DNA of 32,329 bases from Burkholderiales bacterium. Its GTDB lineage: Bacteria > Pseudomonadota > Gammaproteobacteria > Burkholderiales > Burkholderiaceae_C. Position 1 is the first letter of the stretch. Each line of letters begins with the position of its first letter. The notes beneath the pieces are model-generated. The model was not told the origin of the DNA. It was given only the letters and a program-made list of their open reading frames with translations, and ran no database searches. Of this stretch, positions 17,045 through 27,330 are shown piece after piece. The stretch lies in contig CANHNO010000014.1 of assembly GCA_947462065.1 (NCBI GenBank), forward strand, positions 1 to 32,329. Reading direction: 5' to 3'. Position numbers and translations under genes: made by a program.

Positions 17045-18093
17045 TCCAGCCCTCGCAACTTCGGATCCAGCGCGTCACGCAAGGCATCCGTGAACAACGA
17101 AAAAGCGGTGACGAACAGCGCCATGAACACCGTCGCAGTGGCGAGCTGCCACCAGTGTCCGAGCAGCAGCTCGACCTGCGATTCGGCCAGCATCGTGCCC
17201 CACGAGACCTGGTCGATCGACACGCCCAAACCGAGGTAGCTCAAGATCACCTCGGCCTTGATGAAGCCGACCGTCAGGATCGACAGCTGCACCAGCACCA
17301 CATGGCTGACGTTGGGCAGGATGTGGCGGAACATCCGCGAGGCCACGCTGGCACCGATCGCCTCGGCGGCGCGCACGTAGTCGCGCACCGCGTGCTTCAG
17401 GAACTCGGCGCGCACCAGGCGGTAGATGCCGGTCCAGCCGGTCAGCCCGAGGATCAGTACCACGGTGGTGGTGCCGCGGCCGAACACCGCCGCGAACGCA
17501 AAAATCAGCAAGATGCCGGGGATGGAGGTGAACACGTTGTAGACCCACTCCAGCAGGTCCCCGATGCGTCCCCCGAGGAAGCCGCTGAAGGCGCCCAGCG
17601 CGGTGCCGATCGCGGTGGCCAGCAGGGCGGCCAGCACACCGACGAAGATCGAGATCTCGGCTCCCTTGATCGCCTTGGCCAACACGTCGCGACCGAGACG
17701 GTCTCCACCCAACGGCAGCGTGTTCGCCGGCACTTCTTCACTGACCTTCAGCTTCGCAGCCAATTCAGCCCATTCGGCGTAGCGTGGTGCCAGCGGATCC
17801 ACGGCGGTGATGTCCACTGGCGGGCCCTTGCCCTCCTCGATCAAGGCCACTGCCGACGGTGGCGTGGGCCCGAGGAAAGTCGGGTTGGCATAGGGCACGC
17901 CCACCTCGCGCTGCCAGTGGCTGGCGACCACCCCGATGGCCGACAGAGCAATCAGCAGCAGAAACGCGATCACGAGGGCCAGGGACACCAGCCCGACGCG
18001 GTCGCTGCGAAACCGTCGCCACGCCAGCGACCACACGCCATCGGAGCGGCTCGTGGAGGGCGGCATCGCCGCCGTCGGCAACACCGCGCTCAC
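17041..18093 (-). CDS. Peptide-type ABC transporter permease (DppC/YejE-like)
   Basis: This 350-residue inner-membrane permease has an N-terminal OppC-type segment (SLAWRRFRSDRVGLVSLALVIAFLLLIAL), a periplasmic loop, and a C-terminal BPD_transp_1 domain. The ATPase-docking EAA loop is RAAEAIGASVASRMFRHILPN. The family-typical PLGGDRLGRDVLAKAIKGAEIS is present. The start is GTG 18093, which overlaps the stop of the upstream permease (GTGA); ATG 18066 is an alternative. It works with the other permease, the fused ATPase and the divergently encoded binding protein. Confidence 0.93.
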
Positions 18094-19028
18094 TTCAACA
18101 CCACCCGCGGATCGGCGAGCTTGTAGAGCACATCGGTCAGCACATTGATCAGCATCGTGATCGCCGCCAGGTACACCGTGACCGCCTGGATCACCGGGTA
18201 GTCGCTGCGGTTGACCGCCAGCAACACCTCGCGACCGAGGCCGGGGATCGAGAAGAACACCTCGATCAGGAACGAGCCGACGAAGATGCCCGGCAGGCTG
18301 GTACCAATGCTGGTCAGGATCGGGATCATCGCGTTGCGCAGCACATGGCGCAGCAGGATCACGCGTTCGGTCAGGCCCTTGGCGCGCGCGGTGCGAACGT
18401 AGTCCTGGTCGACCTCATCGAGAAAGAAGCTGCGGTACAGCCGCGTCTGCGGCGCCAGGCTGACCGTCACCGCCAGCAGCACCGGCAGTGGCGCGTAGGT
18501 GATCAGGTTGGTCCACACCGAGTCGCTCCAGCCCTGCACCGGGAACCATCCCAGCTTGAAGCCAAACAGCCACTGGCCGACCAGCACATAGACGAGGAAG
18601 GAGATCGACAGCGCCACGGTGGTCAGCACCATCACCGCCCGGTCGGTCAGCGAACCGCGCACCACGGCCACCGCCAGCGCCAGCGGAATCGCCAGCACCA
18701 CCTCCAGCACCAGGATCGGAACCATCACCGTCAGCGTGTTGGGCAGGCGGTCGCGGAACAGTTCGGCCACCGCCTCGTTGGTCGCCCAGCTGCGGCCCCA
18801 ATCGAAGGTCAGCACCTGCTTGACGAAGATCCACAGCTGAATCCACCAAGGCTGGTCCAGGCCGAGTTGCTGGCGGATCGCAGCGATCTGGTCGGGCTTG
18901 GCAATCTGCCCGGCCAGAATCTCTGCCGGGTCGCCACCAAAAAACTTGAACAACACGAACACCAGCAGGATCACACCGGCGAGTGTCGGGATGGTTTGCC
19001 AGAGACGTCTGAGCAGGTAGGCGGCCAT
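18090..19028 (-). CDS. Peptide-type ABC transporter permease (DppB/YejB-like)
   Basis: This 312-residue permease begins with the family's AYLLRRLWQTIPTLAGVILLVFVL helix. It contains the DppB-type block QQLGLDQPWWIQLWIFVKQVLTFDWGRSW and an EAA loop, RTARAKGLTERVILLRHVLRN. It is the first gene of a leftward operon permease-permease-ATPase joined by 4-bp overlaps. ATG 19028 has no clear Shine-Dalgarno sequence. It diverges from the binding-protein gene across only 57 bp, so both promoters must share that DNA or overlap coding sequence. Confidence 0.93.
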   Translation of the reverse strand: MAAYLLRRLWQTIPTLAGVILLVFVLFKFFGGDPAEILAGQIAKPDQIAAIRQQLGLDQPWWIQLWIFVKQVLTFDWGRSWATNEAVAELFRDRLPNTLTVMVPILVLEVVLAIPLALAVAVVRGSLTDRAVMVLTTVALSISFLVYVLVGQWLFGFKLGWFPVQGWSDSVWTNLITYAPLPVLLAVTVSLAPQTRLYRSFFLDEVDQDYVRTARAKGLTERVILLRHVLRNAMIPILTSIGTSLPGIFVGSFLIEVFFSIPGLGREVLLAVNRSDYPVIQAVTVYLAAITMLINVLTDVLYKLADPRVVLK

Positions 19029-19037
19029 GGGGTCGGG

Positions 19038-19069
19038 AGTCTAGACTGCGCGCGCTCGGCGGATAGTCT
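19038..19069. promoter_or_regulatory. AGTCT/AGACT repeats in the ABC-transporter divergent spacer
   Basis: AGTCTAGACT (19038-19047) is a perfect 10-bp palindrome, and a third half-site AGTCT lies at 19065-19069. They occupy most of the 57-bp gap between divergent transporter genes, a likely place for a shared operator. No regulator gene is adjacent, and no firm -35/-10 pair was identified. Confidence 0.35.
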
Positions 19070-19085
19070 GGCAGGAGAAGCGTGA

Positions 19086-20933
19086 ATGAAATCAGGTCGT
19101 GTACGTCGAGTGGTGCGTGAGGTGCTTGGTTCCGCCTGGACGTTGCTGCTGTGCCTTGCAGGTACTGCATCGGCGCCCGCCTGGGCAGAGGGCAGCGGCA
19201 GTCCCACGCCTGCTCAAAAAGTCCTCCGCTACGCCTTCCCGGTCGCGGAGACCGGATTCGACCCGGTGCAGATCTCCGACCTGTATTCGGCGACCATCAT
19301 CTCGAACATCATCGAGTCGCCTTTGACCTATGACTACCTCGCGCGGCCGGTCAAGCTGGTGCTGCAGACGGCCGCCGAGATGCCGCAGGTGTCGGCCGAC
19401 TTCAAGACCTACACGGTGAAGATCCGTCCCGGCATCTACTTCGCAGATGACACGGCTTTCAAGGGCAAGAAACGCGAGCTGGTCGCAGAGGATTACGTCT
19501 TTTCGCTCAAGCGCATCTTCGACCCGCGCTGGAAAAGCCCGAGCTATCCTGGCTTGGCCGACGAGAAAATCATCGGTATCGATGCGCTGCGCGAGAAGGC
19601 CATCAGGGACCGCACCCCGTTCGACTACGACACCGAGATCGAGGGCCTGCGCACACTTGACCGTTACACCTACCGCATCACGCTCGGCAAGCCCAGCCCG
19701 CGCTTCATCAACAACTTCACCGGTACCGGTGCGCTGGCACGCGAGGTGGTCGAGGCCTATGGTGACAAGATCATGGAACACCCGGTGGGCACCGGGCCGT
19801 TTGTGCTCAGCGAATGGCAGCGTTCATCTCGGATGGTGCTGACGCGCAACCCGAATTTCCGTGAGCAGCGCTATCAGGCCGATCCGCCTGCCAATGACCC
19901 GGTGGCGCAGGCGATCTACCAAAAGCTCAAGGGCCAGCGCCTGCCGATCATCGACCGTGTCGAGGTGTCGGTCGTCGGGGAATCGCAGCCGCGCTGGCTG
20001 GCCTTCCTGAACGCCGAGCACGACATGATCGAAGGCCTGCCGGCCGAGTTCGCCAACATCGCGATCCCGAACAACCGCATCGCGCCGAACCTCGCGTCGC
20101 GCGGCATCCAGATGGTGCGCACGCCCGGCTCGGACATCTCGTTCACCTACTTCAACATGCAGGACCCGCTGGTCGGCGGCTACACCCCGGAGAAGGTGGC
20201 GCTGCGCCGGGCGATCGCGCTGGCCTACGACACCGCCACCGAGATCCGCCAGGTGCGCCGCAACCAGGCCGTGCCCGCAGAAAGCACGCTGCCGCCGATG
20301 ACCTTCGGCTTCGATCCCGCCTGGAAGTCAGAGATGAGCCTGTACGACCCGGCGCGCGCGAAGGCGCTGCTCGATCTGTACGGCTATGTCGACCATGATG
20401 GCGACGGTTGGCGCGACCTGCCCGATGGCCAGCAGCTCAAGCTCGTCTACGCCACTTCGCCGGACCAGACCTCGCGCCAACGGAACGAGCTGTGGAAGAA
20501 GTACATGGACGCGATCCACGTCAAGGTCGAGTTCAAGATCGGCCAGTGGCCCGAACAGCTGAAGGCCGCGCGGGCCGGCAAGCTCATGATGTGGGGCCTG
20601 GGCCAAAGTGCCACCTCCCCAGATGCAGACGGTTTCCTGGCGCTGGCCTACGGGCCGCAGAAGGGCGAAGGCAACCTCGCCTTCTTCGACCTGCCGGCCT
20701 TCAACAAGCTGTACGACGCGCAGACCGTGCTCGGCAACACGCCCGAGCGCCTCGCGCTGATGCAGGACGCGAGCAAGCTGCTGGTCGCCTACATGCCGAT
20801 GAAAGTGCATGCACATCGCATCGGAACCGACCTGATCTTTCCGTGGGTGACCGGCTACCAGCGCCACCCGTTCATGCGCGAGTTCTGGCGCTATGTTGAC
20901 GTCGATGCGGCCCGGGACGCCACGAAAAAGTGA
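19086..20933 (+). CDS. Peptide-type ABC transporter substrate-binding protein (SBP family 5)
   Basis: This 615-residue periplasmic receptor delivers substrate, probably peptide-like, to the permeases. The N-terminus is a signal peptide: basic MKSGRVRRVVREV, a hydrophobic stretch, then AWA near residue 34. The mature protein has SBP_bac_5 blocks: LTYDYLARPVKLVLQTAAEMP, LVAEDYVFSLKRIFDP, PVGTGPFVLSEW and LRRAIALAYD. The aspartate-rich DHDGDGW near residue 436 is common in this family. The length suits the YejA-like branch, matching the fused ATPase. GGAGAAG (19074-19080) is a good Shine-Dalgarno sequence. It ends 30 bp from the convergent rodA, with no terminator seen. Confidence 0.93.
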   Translation: MKSGRVRRVVREVLGSAWTLLLCLAGTASAPAWAEGSGSPTPAQKVLRYAFPVAETGFDPVQISDLYSATIISNIIESPLTYDYLARPVKLVLQTAAEMPQVSADFKTYTVKIRPGIYFADDTAFKGKKRELVAEDYVFSLKRIFDPRWKSPSYPGLADEKIIGIDALREKAIRDRTPFDYDTEIEGLRTLDRYTYRITLGKPSPRFINNFTGTGALAREVVEAYGDKIMEHPVGTGPFVLSEWQRSSRMVLTRNPNFREQRYQADPPANDPVAQAIYQKLKGQRLPIIDRVEVSVVGESQPRWLAFLNAEHDMIEGLPAEFANIAIPNNRIAPNLASRGIQMVRTPGSDISFTYFNMQDPLVGGYTPEKVALRRAIALAYDTATEIRQVRRNQAVPAESTLPPMTFGFDPAWKSEMSLYDPARAKALLDLYGYVDHDGDGWRDLPDGQQLKLVYATSPDQTSRQRNELWKKYMDAIHVKVEFKIGQWPEQLKAARAGKLMMWGLGQSATSPDADGFLALAYGPQKGEGNLAFFDLPAFNKLYDAQTVLGNTPERLALMQDASKLLVAYMPMKVHAHRIGTDLIFPWVTGYQRHPFMREFWRYVDVDAARDATKK

Positions 20934-20963
20934 CATCTCGTCGCCTGGGCCCGAAGCGTCAAC

Positions 20964-22118
20964 TCAACCCTGGACCAGCCGCTTGTTCCTCGCAATCGAC
21001 ATCAGGATGCCCAGGCCCAGGCCCAGGGTCACCATCGCAGTGCCGCCATAGCTGACGAAGGGCAGGGGCACGCCCACCACCGGCAGAATGCCACTGACCA
21101 TGCCCATGTTGACGAAGGCATAGGTGAAGAAACTCATCGTGATCGCGCCGGCGAGCAGTCGGGTGAATACGTTCGGTGCGTCAGCAGCAATCATCAAGCC
21201 ACGAACGATCAAGAACAGGAAACCGAGCATCAGGCCGATGCAGCCAATCAGGCCGAACTCCTCCGCGTAGGCCGCGAAGATGAAGTCGGTGGTGCGTTCC
21301 GGGATGAATTCCAGGTGGGTCTGCGTGCCCTTCATGAAGCCCTTTCCGGTGACACCGCCGGAGCCGATGGCGATCGTCGCCTGGATGATGTGAAAACCTT
21401 TGCCAAGTGGGTCGGCGGTCGGGTCGAGCAGCGTGCAGACGCGATTCTTCTGGTACTCACGCAGCATCGGCCACTTCATATCGGGCTTGCAGATCGCGTC
21501 GCCCGACAGCACCAACGCGGTGATGGCCACAGCAGCCACCGCCACCACCGGAACGATCAGCCTCCAGGACAGGCCGGCGAAGAAGATCACGAACAGGCCT
21601 GCAGCCATCACCAGGATCGCCGTGCCCAGGTCGGGTTGTTTCACGATCAAGCCGACCGGCACCGCCAGGATCAACAGCGCAACGACAAAGTCGAGCGCGC
21701 GCACCTGACCTTCACGGCGCTGGAACCACCATGCCAGCATCAGCGGCATCGCGATTTTCAGGATCTCGCTGGGCTGGATCACGATGCCCACATCAAGCCA
21801 GCGCGTGGCTCCCTTCTTGGTGATGCCGAGCAGCGCGGTGGCCAATAGCAGCGTGACGCCCACCACGTAGAGCGGCACAGCCAACGCCATCAGACGCTGC
21901 GGCGACACCTGGGCTACCACGAACAGCAGGCCGGCAGCCAGCATCATGTTTCGTGCGTGATCGACGAAGCGGGTGCCGTGATCGAAGCCGGCCGAGTACA
22001 TCATCGTCAATCCGATGACCGACAGCAGCAGCAACGCCAGCAGCAACGGTGCATCGAAGCCACGGAACAGTGGCATCACGCGCGCCAGCATGGGCGGTTT
22101 CTCGAACGACGGTCTCAT
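20964..22118 (-). CDS. rodA: Rod shape-determining protein RodA (SEDS peptidoglycan polymerase)
   Basis: RodA is the SEDS-family glycosyltransferase of the elongasome and works with PBP2. This 384-residue integral membrane protein has about ten helices and family blocks GATRWLDVGIVIQPSEILKIAMPL, LVKQPDLGTAILV-type sequence (VKQPDLGTAILVMAAG), and FIPERTTDFIFAAYAEEFGLIG. PLPFVSYGGTAMV lies near the end. The frame stays open upstream to 22430, but that part is antisense-like and overlaps mrdA. ATG 22118 overlaps the mrdA stop (ATGA), so the two are coupled. It is the last gene of the mreBCD-mrdA-rodA cluster. Confidence 0.95.
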   Translation of the reverse strand: MRPSFEKPPMLARVMPLFRGFDAPLLLALLLLSVIGLTMMYSAGFDHGTRFVDHARNMMLAAGLLFVVAQVSPQRLMALAVPLYVVGVTLLLATALLGITKKGATRWLDVGIVIQPSEILKIAMPLMLAWWFQRREGQVRALDFVVALLILAVPVGLIVKQPDLGTAILVMAAGLFVIFFAGLSWRLIVPVVAVAAVAITALVLSGDAICKPDMKWPMLREYQKNRVCTLLDPTADPLGKGFHIIQATIAIGSGGVTGKGFMKGTQTHLEFIPERTTDFIFAAYAEEFGLIGCIGLMLGFLFLIVRGLMIAADAPNVFTRLLAGAITMSFFTYAFVNMGMVSGILPVVGVPLPFVSYGGTAMVTLGLGLGILMSIARNKRLVQG

Positions 22119-24208
22119 CGCCGCGCAGCCTGGCGAACCGAGGCATCGGCCGCGGCCGCCGTGGAGATGGCGGACGTGGTGTCGCCTGCCGAGGCGGCGG
22201 CAGATGCTGCCGAGGAGACCACAGAGGCCGCACTGGCAGGGGCAGCCGCCATCGCGGGCAGCGTTGGGTTGCCGGGCAGCACCAGATCCTGGATGTGCCG
22301 CGGCTTGCCGATCGGGGCAGCCGAGGTGCCGGCACGCGTGGCGGCGATGTCCTCTTCGCTGGGCACCTGGCCCAGCAGCATGTAATCGAACAACCTGCGC
22401 GCGATCGGTGCGGCAGCGCCAGCACCCCAACCGGCGTTCTCGACGATCACTGCGACAGCGATCTGCGGTTTCTCAACTGGCGCGAAGGCCACATACAACG
22501 CGTGATCGCGCAAGCGCTCCTCAACCCGATTCGCACTGTATTTTTCGTTCTGCTTCAAGCCAACCGCCTGCGCCGTGCCCGTCTTGCCACCGCTCTGATA
22601 GCCGGCGCCGGCGAACACCCGTGTCGATGTGCCGGAAACGGTCACGCCATGCATGGCCTCGCGGATCACCTCCACCTGATCCGGCTTCAGACCGATCGGC
22701 GGGATCGCGTGCGCTGAAATCTGTCGTTGGTCCCCCGTGAGCACATCGTCGACACGACGCACGAGCCGCGGCTCGTAGCGCTGACCACCTGACACGAGCG
22801 TCGCCATTGCCGTTGCCAGCTGCAGCATCGTGAAGCTGTTGTAGCCCTGGCCGATGCCCAGCGAAATCGTTTCGCCGGCATACCACTTCTGTTGATCGGC
22901 GCGCTTGTAGGCGCGCCGCTTCCAGTGGGTCGAAGGCAGCAGGCCCGAGACCTCGCCCTCGACATCAATGCCGGTCTTGCGGCCAAAACCGAACGGCGAC
23001 AACTCGTCGTGGATCAGGTCCACCCCCATCTCGTTGGCCAGCGTGTAGAAATACACATTGCTCGATTCGACGATGGACCGGCGCATGTCCATGATGCCAC
23101 CGCGTTCGTTCTCTGGACTGCCATAGCGACGGCCTCCAAAAATGAAGGCCCCGGTGTCGTTGATCAATGTGCTGGGTGAGCGCTTGTTGGCATTCAGCGC
23201 CGCCATCGCCATGAACGGCTTGTAGGTCGACCCAGGTGGGTAGGTGCCGCGCAGCGCTCGGTTCAGCAGCGGCTTGTCCGGCGACTCATTGAGTTCCTTC
23301 CAGCTCTCACTGTCGATCCCGTCGACGAACAGGTTGGGGTCGAAGGTGGGCTTGCTGACGAAGGCGAGCACCTCGCCGCTGCGCGGATCGATGGCGACCA
23401 GCGCACCGCGCCGGTCGCCGTACAGGGATTCGACCAACGCCTGCAGCCGGATGTCGATCGACAGCACCACCGTGTTGCCTGGCGTAGCCGGGTTGCTGTG
23501 AAGGCGCCGTACCGCCCGACCGGCCGCGCTGGTTTCCACTTCCTCGAAACCGGTGCTGCCATGCAGGTCGGCTTCGTAACTTTGCTCGATGCCGAGCTTG
23601 CCGATGTACTCGGTGCCGCGGTAATTGGGCGCGTCCTCCGACTCGTCGATGACTTCCTTCTCGGCCTGGTTGATGCGCCCGATGTAGCCCAGCAGATGGC
23701 TTCCCACCTCGCCCAGCGGGTAGTTTCGAAACAGCCTGGCCTTCACCTCAACACCCGGGAAACGGTAGCGTTGTGCGGTGAAGCGGGCCACTTCCTCGTC
23801 GGTGAGCTTGGTGCGGATCGGCAGCGACTCGAAATTCTTGCTCTCGTCCATCAGCCGCTTGAACCGCCTGCGGTCGCGGGGCAGGATGTCGACCACCTCA
23901 GCCAGCTGGTTGATCGTGGCGTCGAGGTCGTCGATGCGCGATGGCATCAGCTCCAGCGTGTATGCCGAGTAGTTGTTAGCCAGCACGACGCCGTTGCGGT
24001 CGACGATCAGCCCGCGATTCGGCACGATCGGCACCACGGCAATGCGGTTGTTCTCGGCACGAACGCTCAGCTCTTCGTTCTTGACCACCTGCAGGTGCGT
24101 CAAGCGAAAGGCCAACAGGCCGAAGCACAGCAGCACGAACACCGCAGCCGCGAACAGCCGTGTTTGAAAGCGGCGCAGTTCCTGCTGGACGTCCTTGAGT
24201 TCTGTCAT
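22115..24208 (-). CDS. mrdA: Penicillin-binding protein 2 (peptidoglycan transpeptidase)
   Basis: PBP2 crosslinks peptidoglycan during elongation. This 697-residue protein has a short cytoplasmic end, one membrane helix (about 15-38), a dimerisation/pedestal domain, and a transpeptidase domain. Active-site motifs are STYK (nucleophile S327), SSN (ESSNVYFY) and KTG (GGKTGTAQ). It is about 60 residues longer than the E. coli protein because of an Ala/Ser/Thr-rich C-terminal tail after the domain end near residue 630. The frame is open 50 codons further upstream, but MTELKDVQQELRRFQ is the family-like start (ATG 24208). It sits between mreD and rodA. Confidence 0.95.
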   Translation of the reverse strand: MTELKDVQQELRRFQTRLFAAAVFVLLCFGLLAFRLTHLQVVKNEELSVRAENNRIAVVPIVPNRGLIVDRNGVVLANNYSAYTLELMPSRIDDLDATINQLAEVVDILPRDRRRFKRLMDESKNFESLPIRTKLTDEEVARFTAQRYRFPGVEVKARLFRNYPLGEVGSHLLGYIGRINQAEKEVIDESEDAPNYRGTEYIGKLGIEQSYEADLHGSTGFEEVETSAAGRAVRRLHSNPATPGNTVVLSIDIRLQALVESLYGDRRGALVAIDPRSGEVLAFVSKPTFDPNLFVDGIDSESWKELNESPDKPLLNRALRGTYPPGSTYKPFMAMAALNANKRSPSTLINDTGAFIFGGRRYGSPENERGGIMDMRRSIVESSNVYFYTLANEMGVDLIHDELSPFGFGRKTGIDVEGEVSGLLPSTHWKRRAYKRADQQKWYAGETISLGIGQGYNSFTMLQLATAMATLVSGGQRYEPRLVRRVDDVLTGDQRQISAHAIPPIGLKPDQVEVIREAMHGVTVSGTSTRVFAGAGYQSGGKTGTAQAVGLKQNEKYSANRVEERLRDHALYVAFAPVEKPQIAVAVIVENAGWGAGAAAPIARRLFDYMLLGQVPSEEDIAATRAGTSAAPIGKPRHIQDLVLPGNPTLPAMAAAPASAASVVSSAASAAASAGDTTSAISTAAAADASVRQAARR

Positions 24209-24221
24209 CTCGACACCGCGC

Positions 24222-24743
24222 TCACAACGGTCGGTTCTGGTCACGGTCGGGGGCGCGGCGCTGCGGGGCCAGCAGCAGCCAGGTCGTGAGCGGCCACAGC
24301 AGCGCCTCGAAAACCGGCGCCAACAGAGCCTGCCATCCGGGCAGCATGCCGCCGGCAATCATCCGCACTGCGAATGACACCAGGTGCGCTGCAAGGAACA
24401 GCGGCAGGATCTGCAACGCCTGGGATGGCAGGTCAAACCACAACAAGCGGCGGTGAATGGACGTGGCTGCGTAAGCCAGCAGCGTGTAGGCCAGTGCATG
24501 CTGGCCCAGCAGCGCGCCGTCGTGCACGTCCATCAGCAGGCCGAACAAGAACGCGACGCCGACCCCGACCCGACGTGTCTGGTGCACGTTCCAGAACACA
24601 AGCACCACCGCGAGGGCATCGGGGGCCGCCGGATGGCGGCCCAGCGGCACCAGGTTGATAGCCAACGCACCGAGCAGCGTGAACCACAGGAACAGCGGGT
24701 TGACCGGCAGCAAAAGCTGATCGGTGCGGCGCGGCAAGATCAT
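24222..24743 (-). CDS. mreD: Rod shape-determining protein MreD
   Basis: MreD is a small inner-membrane part of the MreBCD complex that links the MreB cytoskeleton to wall synthesis. This 173-residue protein has about five or six hydrophobic helices and the family motif GLLMDVHDGALLGQHALAYTLLAY. Its ATG at 24743 overlaps the mreC stop by four bases. mrdA starts 13 bp after its stop. The basic C-terminal end (APQRRAPDRDQNRPL) is likely cytoplasmic. Confidence 0.95.
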   Translation of the reverse strand: MILPRRTDQLLLPVNPLFLWFTLLGALAINLVPLGRHPAAPDALAVVLVFWNVHQTRRVGVGVAFLFGLLMDVHDGALLGQHALAYTLLAYAATSIHRRLLWFDLPSQALQILPLFLAAHLVSFAVRMIAGGMLPGWQALLAPVFEALLWPLTTWLLLAPQRRAPDRDQNRPL

Positions 24744-25690
24744 CGGCCTGTTGCTTTCTTGCTATGGCTGGAGGAGGCGGAAGAGGCCGGTGCAGAAGCC
24801 GGTGTCGCGGCGTCCACGGATTCAGGGTGTGGCGGCAGTTGCAAGCCAATGGGCTCCAGCACCAGCACATGGCGCACGCCACCCGTTGGCGCCGCCGGCG
24901 CCAGAACAATCTTGGCGAAGCCGGAATCGACGTTGCGATCAATGCTCATCACTTTGGCCACCGGCAAGCCCGGAGGGTAGACGCCATCGACCCCCGAGGT
25001 CTGCAGCAGGTCGCCCACCTGCACGTCGGCATTGCCCACCATGAAGCGGAGCTCGAGTGCGTCACCCGTGGCCAAGCCAAAGGCAGCACTGCGCGCCTGC
25101 GTGCGGGTATTCAGCACCGGCACCGCCGCGTCCTTATCGGTAAGTAGTGTCACCTCAGACGACAGCGGATAGACCCGCGTCACCTGGCCGATCACCCCGG
25201 CTTCGCAAATCACCGGTGAGCCAGCCGCAATGCCTTGCGCCAGCCCTTTGTCGACCACCACCTTGCGGGAGTAGGGGTCGGTCGATTCATAAAGCACTTC
25301 GGCCGCCTGCGATCGCACCTGCAGGCCGCTTCGCACGCCGAGCAGCGCGCGCAGCCGCGCATTCTCGGCCTGCAACTGATCGACCTGGTTCACGCGCAGC
25401 GCCTGGCCCGCCAGGGCCCGACGGGCGGCAGACTCATTCGCGATGGCAGTTTCCAGGCCGGCCGCGTACTGGAAGGTCGATTCAATGCCCTCAACCGGCG
25501 CCAGCAGGCTGCGCTGCACCGGATGCAGCGCGGTGGCCAGCAGCGCGCGAAGCGGCTGGGTCAGCTTGAAACGCACGTCGGCGACCATCAGGAACACCGC
25601 GAGCGCCGAGCACAGCGCCAGCTTGGTGAGCGCCGACAGGCCCTGGCGAAAGAACGGCGGCGGCGTTCGATCGAAGGAGCCTAGGAGCAT
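24740..25690 (-). CDS. mreC: Rod shape-determining protein MreC
   Basis: MreC is the bitopic periplasmic scaffold of the elongasome. This 316-residue protein has a single N-terminal helix (ALCSALAVFLMVADVRF), then a coiled coil (about 80-115, ANESAARRALAGQ through QLQAENARLRALLGV) and the beta-barrel MreC domain. A proline/alanine/serine-rich C-terminal tail of about 35 residues follows. Its ATG lies one base after the mreB stop and its stop overlaps mreD, so expression is tightly coupled. Confidence 0.95.
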   Translation of the reverse strand: MLLGSFDRTPPPFFRQGLSALTKLALCSALAVFLMVADVRFKLTQPLRALLATALHPVQRSLLAPVEGIESTFQYAAGLETAIANESAARRALAGQALRVNQVDQLQAENARLRALLGVRSGLQVRSQAAEVLYESTDPYSRKVVVDKGLAQGIAAGSPVICEAGVIGQVTRVYPLSSEVTLLTDKDAAVPVLNTRTQARSAAFGLATGDALELRFMVGNADVQVGDLLQTSGVDGVYPPGLPVAKVMSIDRNVDSGFAKIVLAPAAPTGGVRHVLVLEPIGLQLPPHPESVDAATPASAPASSASSSHSKKATGR

Positions 25691-25691
25691 G

Positions 25692-27030
<1,339 letters not shown>

Positions 27031-27330
27031 ATGCCTTTGACCCCGGATGACGTCGGCCGCATCGCGCACCTCGCGCGGCTGGCGCTGCAGCCCACCGAAC
27101 AGGCGGCCATGCTGACCCAGCTCAATGCCTTCTTCTCCATCGTGGAGCAGATGAGTGCCGTCGACACCGCCGGCGTGGAACCGCTGTACACGCCGCTGTC
27201 GGCGGTCAGCGAAGTCAGCCTGCGGCTGCGCGACGACGTGGTCACCGAGACCGACCAGCGGGCGCTCAACCAGCGCAGCGCGCCGGCGATAGAGGACGGT
27301 CTCTTCCTCGTGCCGAGGGTGGTCGAATGA
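27031..27330 (+). CDS. gatC: Asp-tRNA(Asn)/Glu-tRNA(Gln) amidotransferase subunit C
   Basis: GatC is the small scaffold subunit that stabilises GatA-GatB. The 99-residue protein starts [19 protein letters not shown], the standard family opening, and ends [13 protein letters not shown]-like ([16 protein letters not shown]), as GatC proteins do. It is the first gene of gatCAB, with its stop overlapping the gatA start (ATGA). No Shine-Dalgarno sequence is visible upstream. Confidence 0.95.
   Translation: MPLTPDDVGRIAHLARLALQPTEQAAMLTQLNAFFSIVEQMSAVDTAGVEPLYTPLSAVSEVSLRLRDDVVTETDQRALNQRSAPAIEDGLFLVPRVVE

Noticed and set aside
20388-20430. Calcium-loop-like DHDGDGWRDLPDG in the ABC binding protein
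   Set aside because: I recognise this aspartate-rich turn as common in family 5 solute-binding proteins, so it is not a sign of a new calcium-binding module.
22119-22430. Upstream extension of the rodA frame
   Set aside because: It overlaps the end of mrdA out of frame; the family-like start at 22118 shares an ATGA overlap with mrdA.
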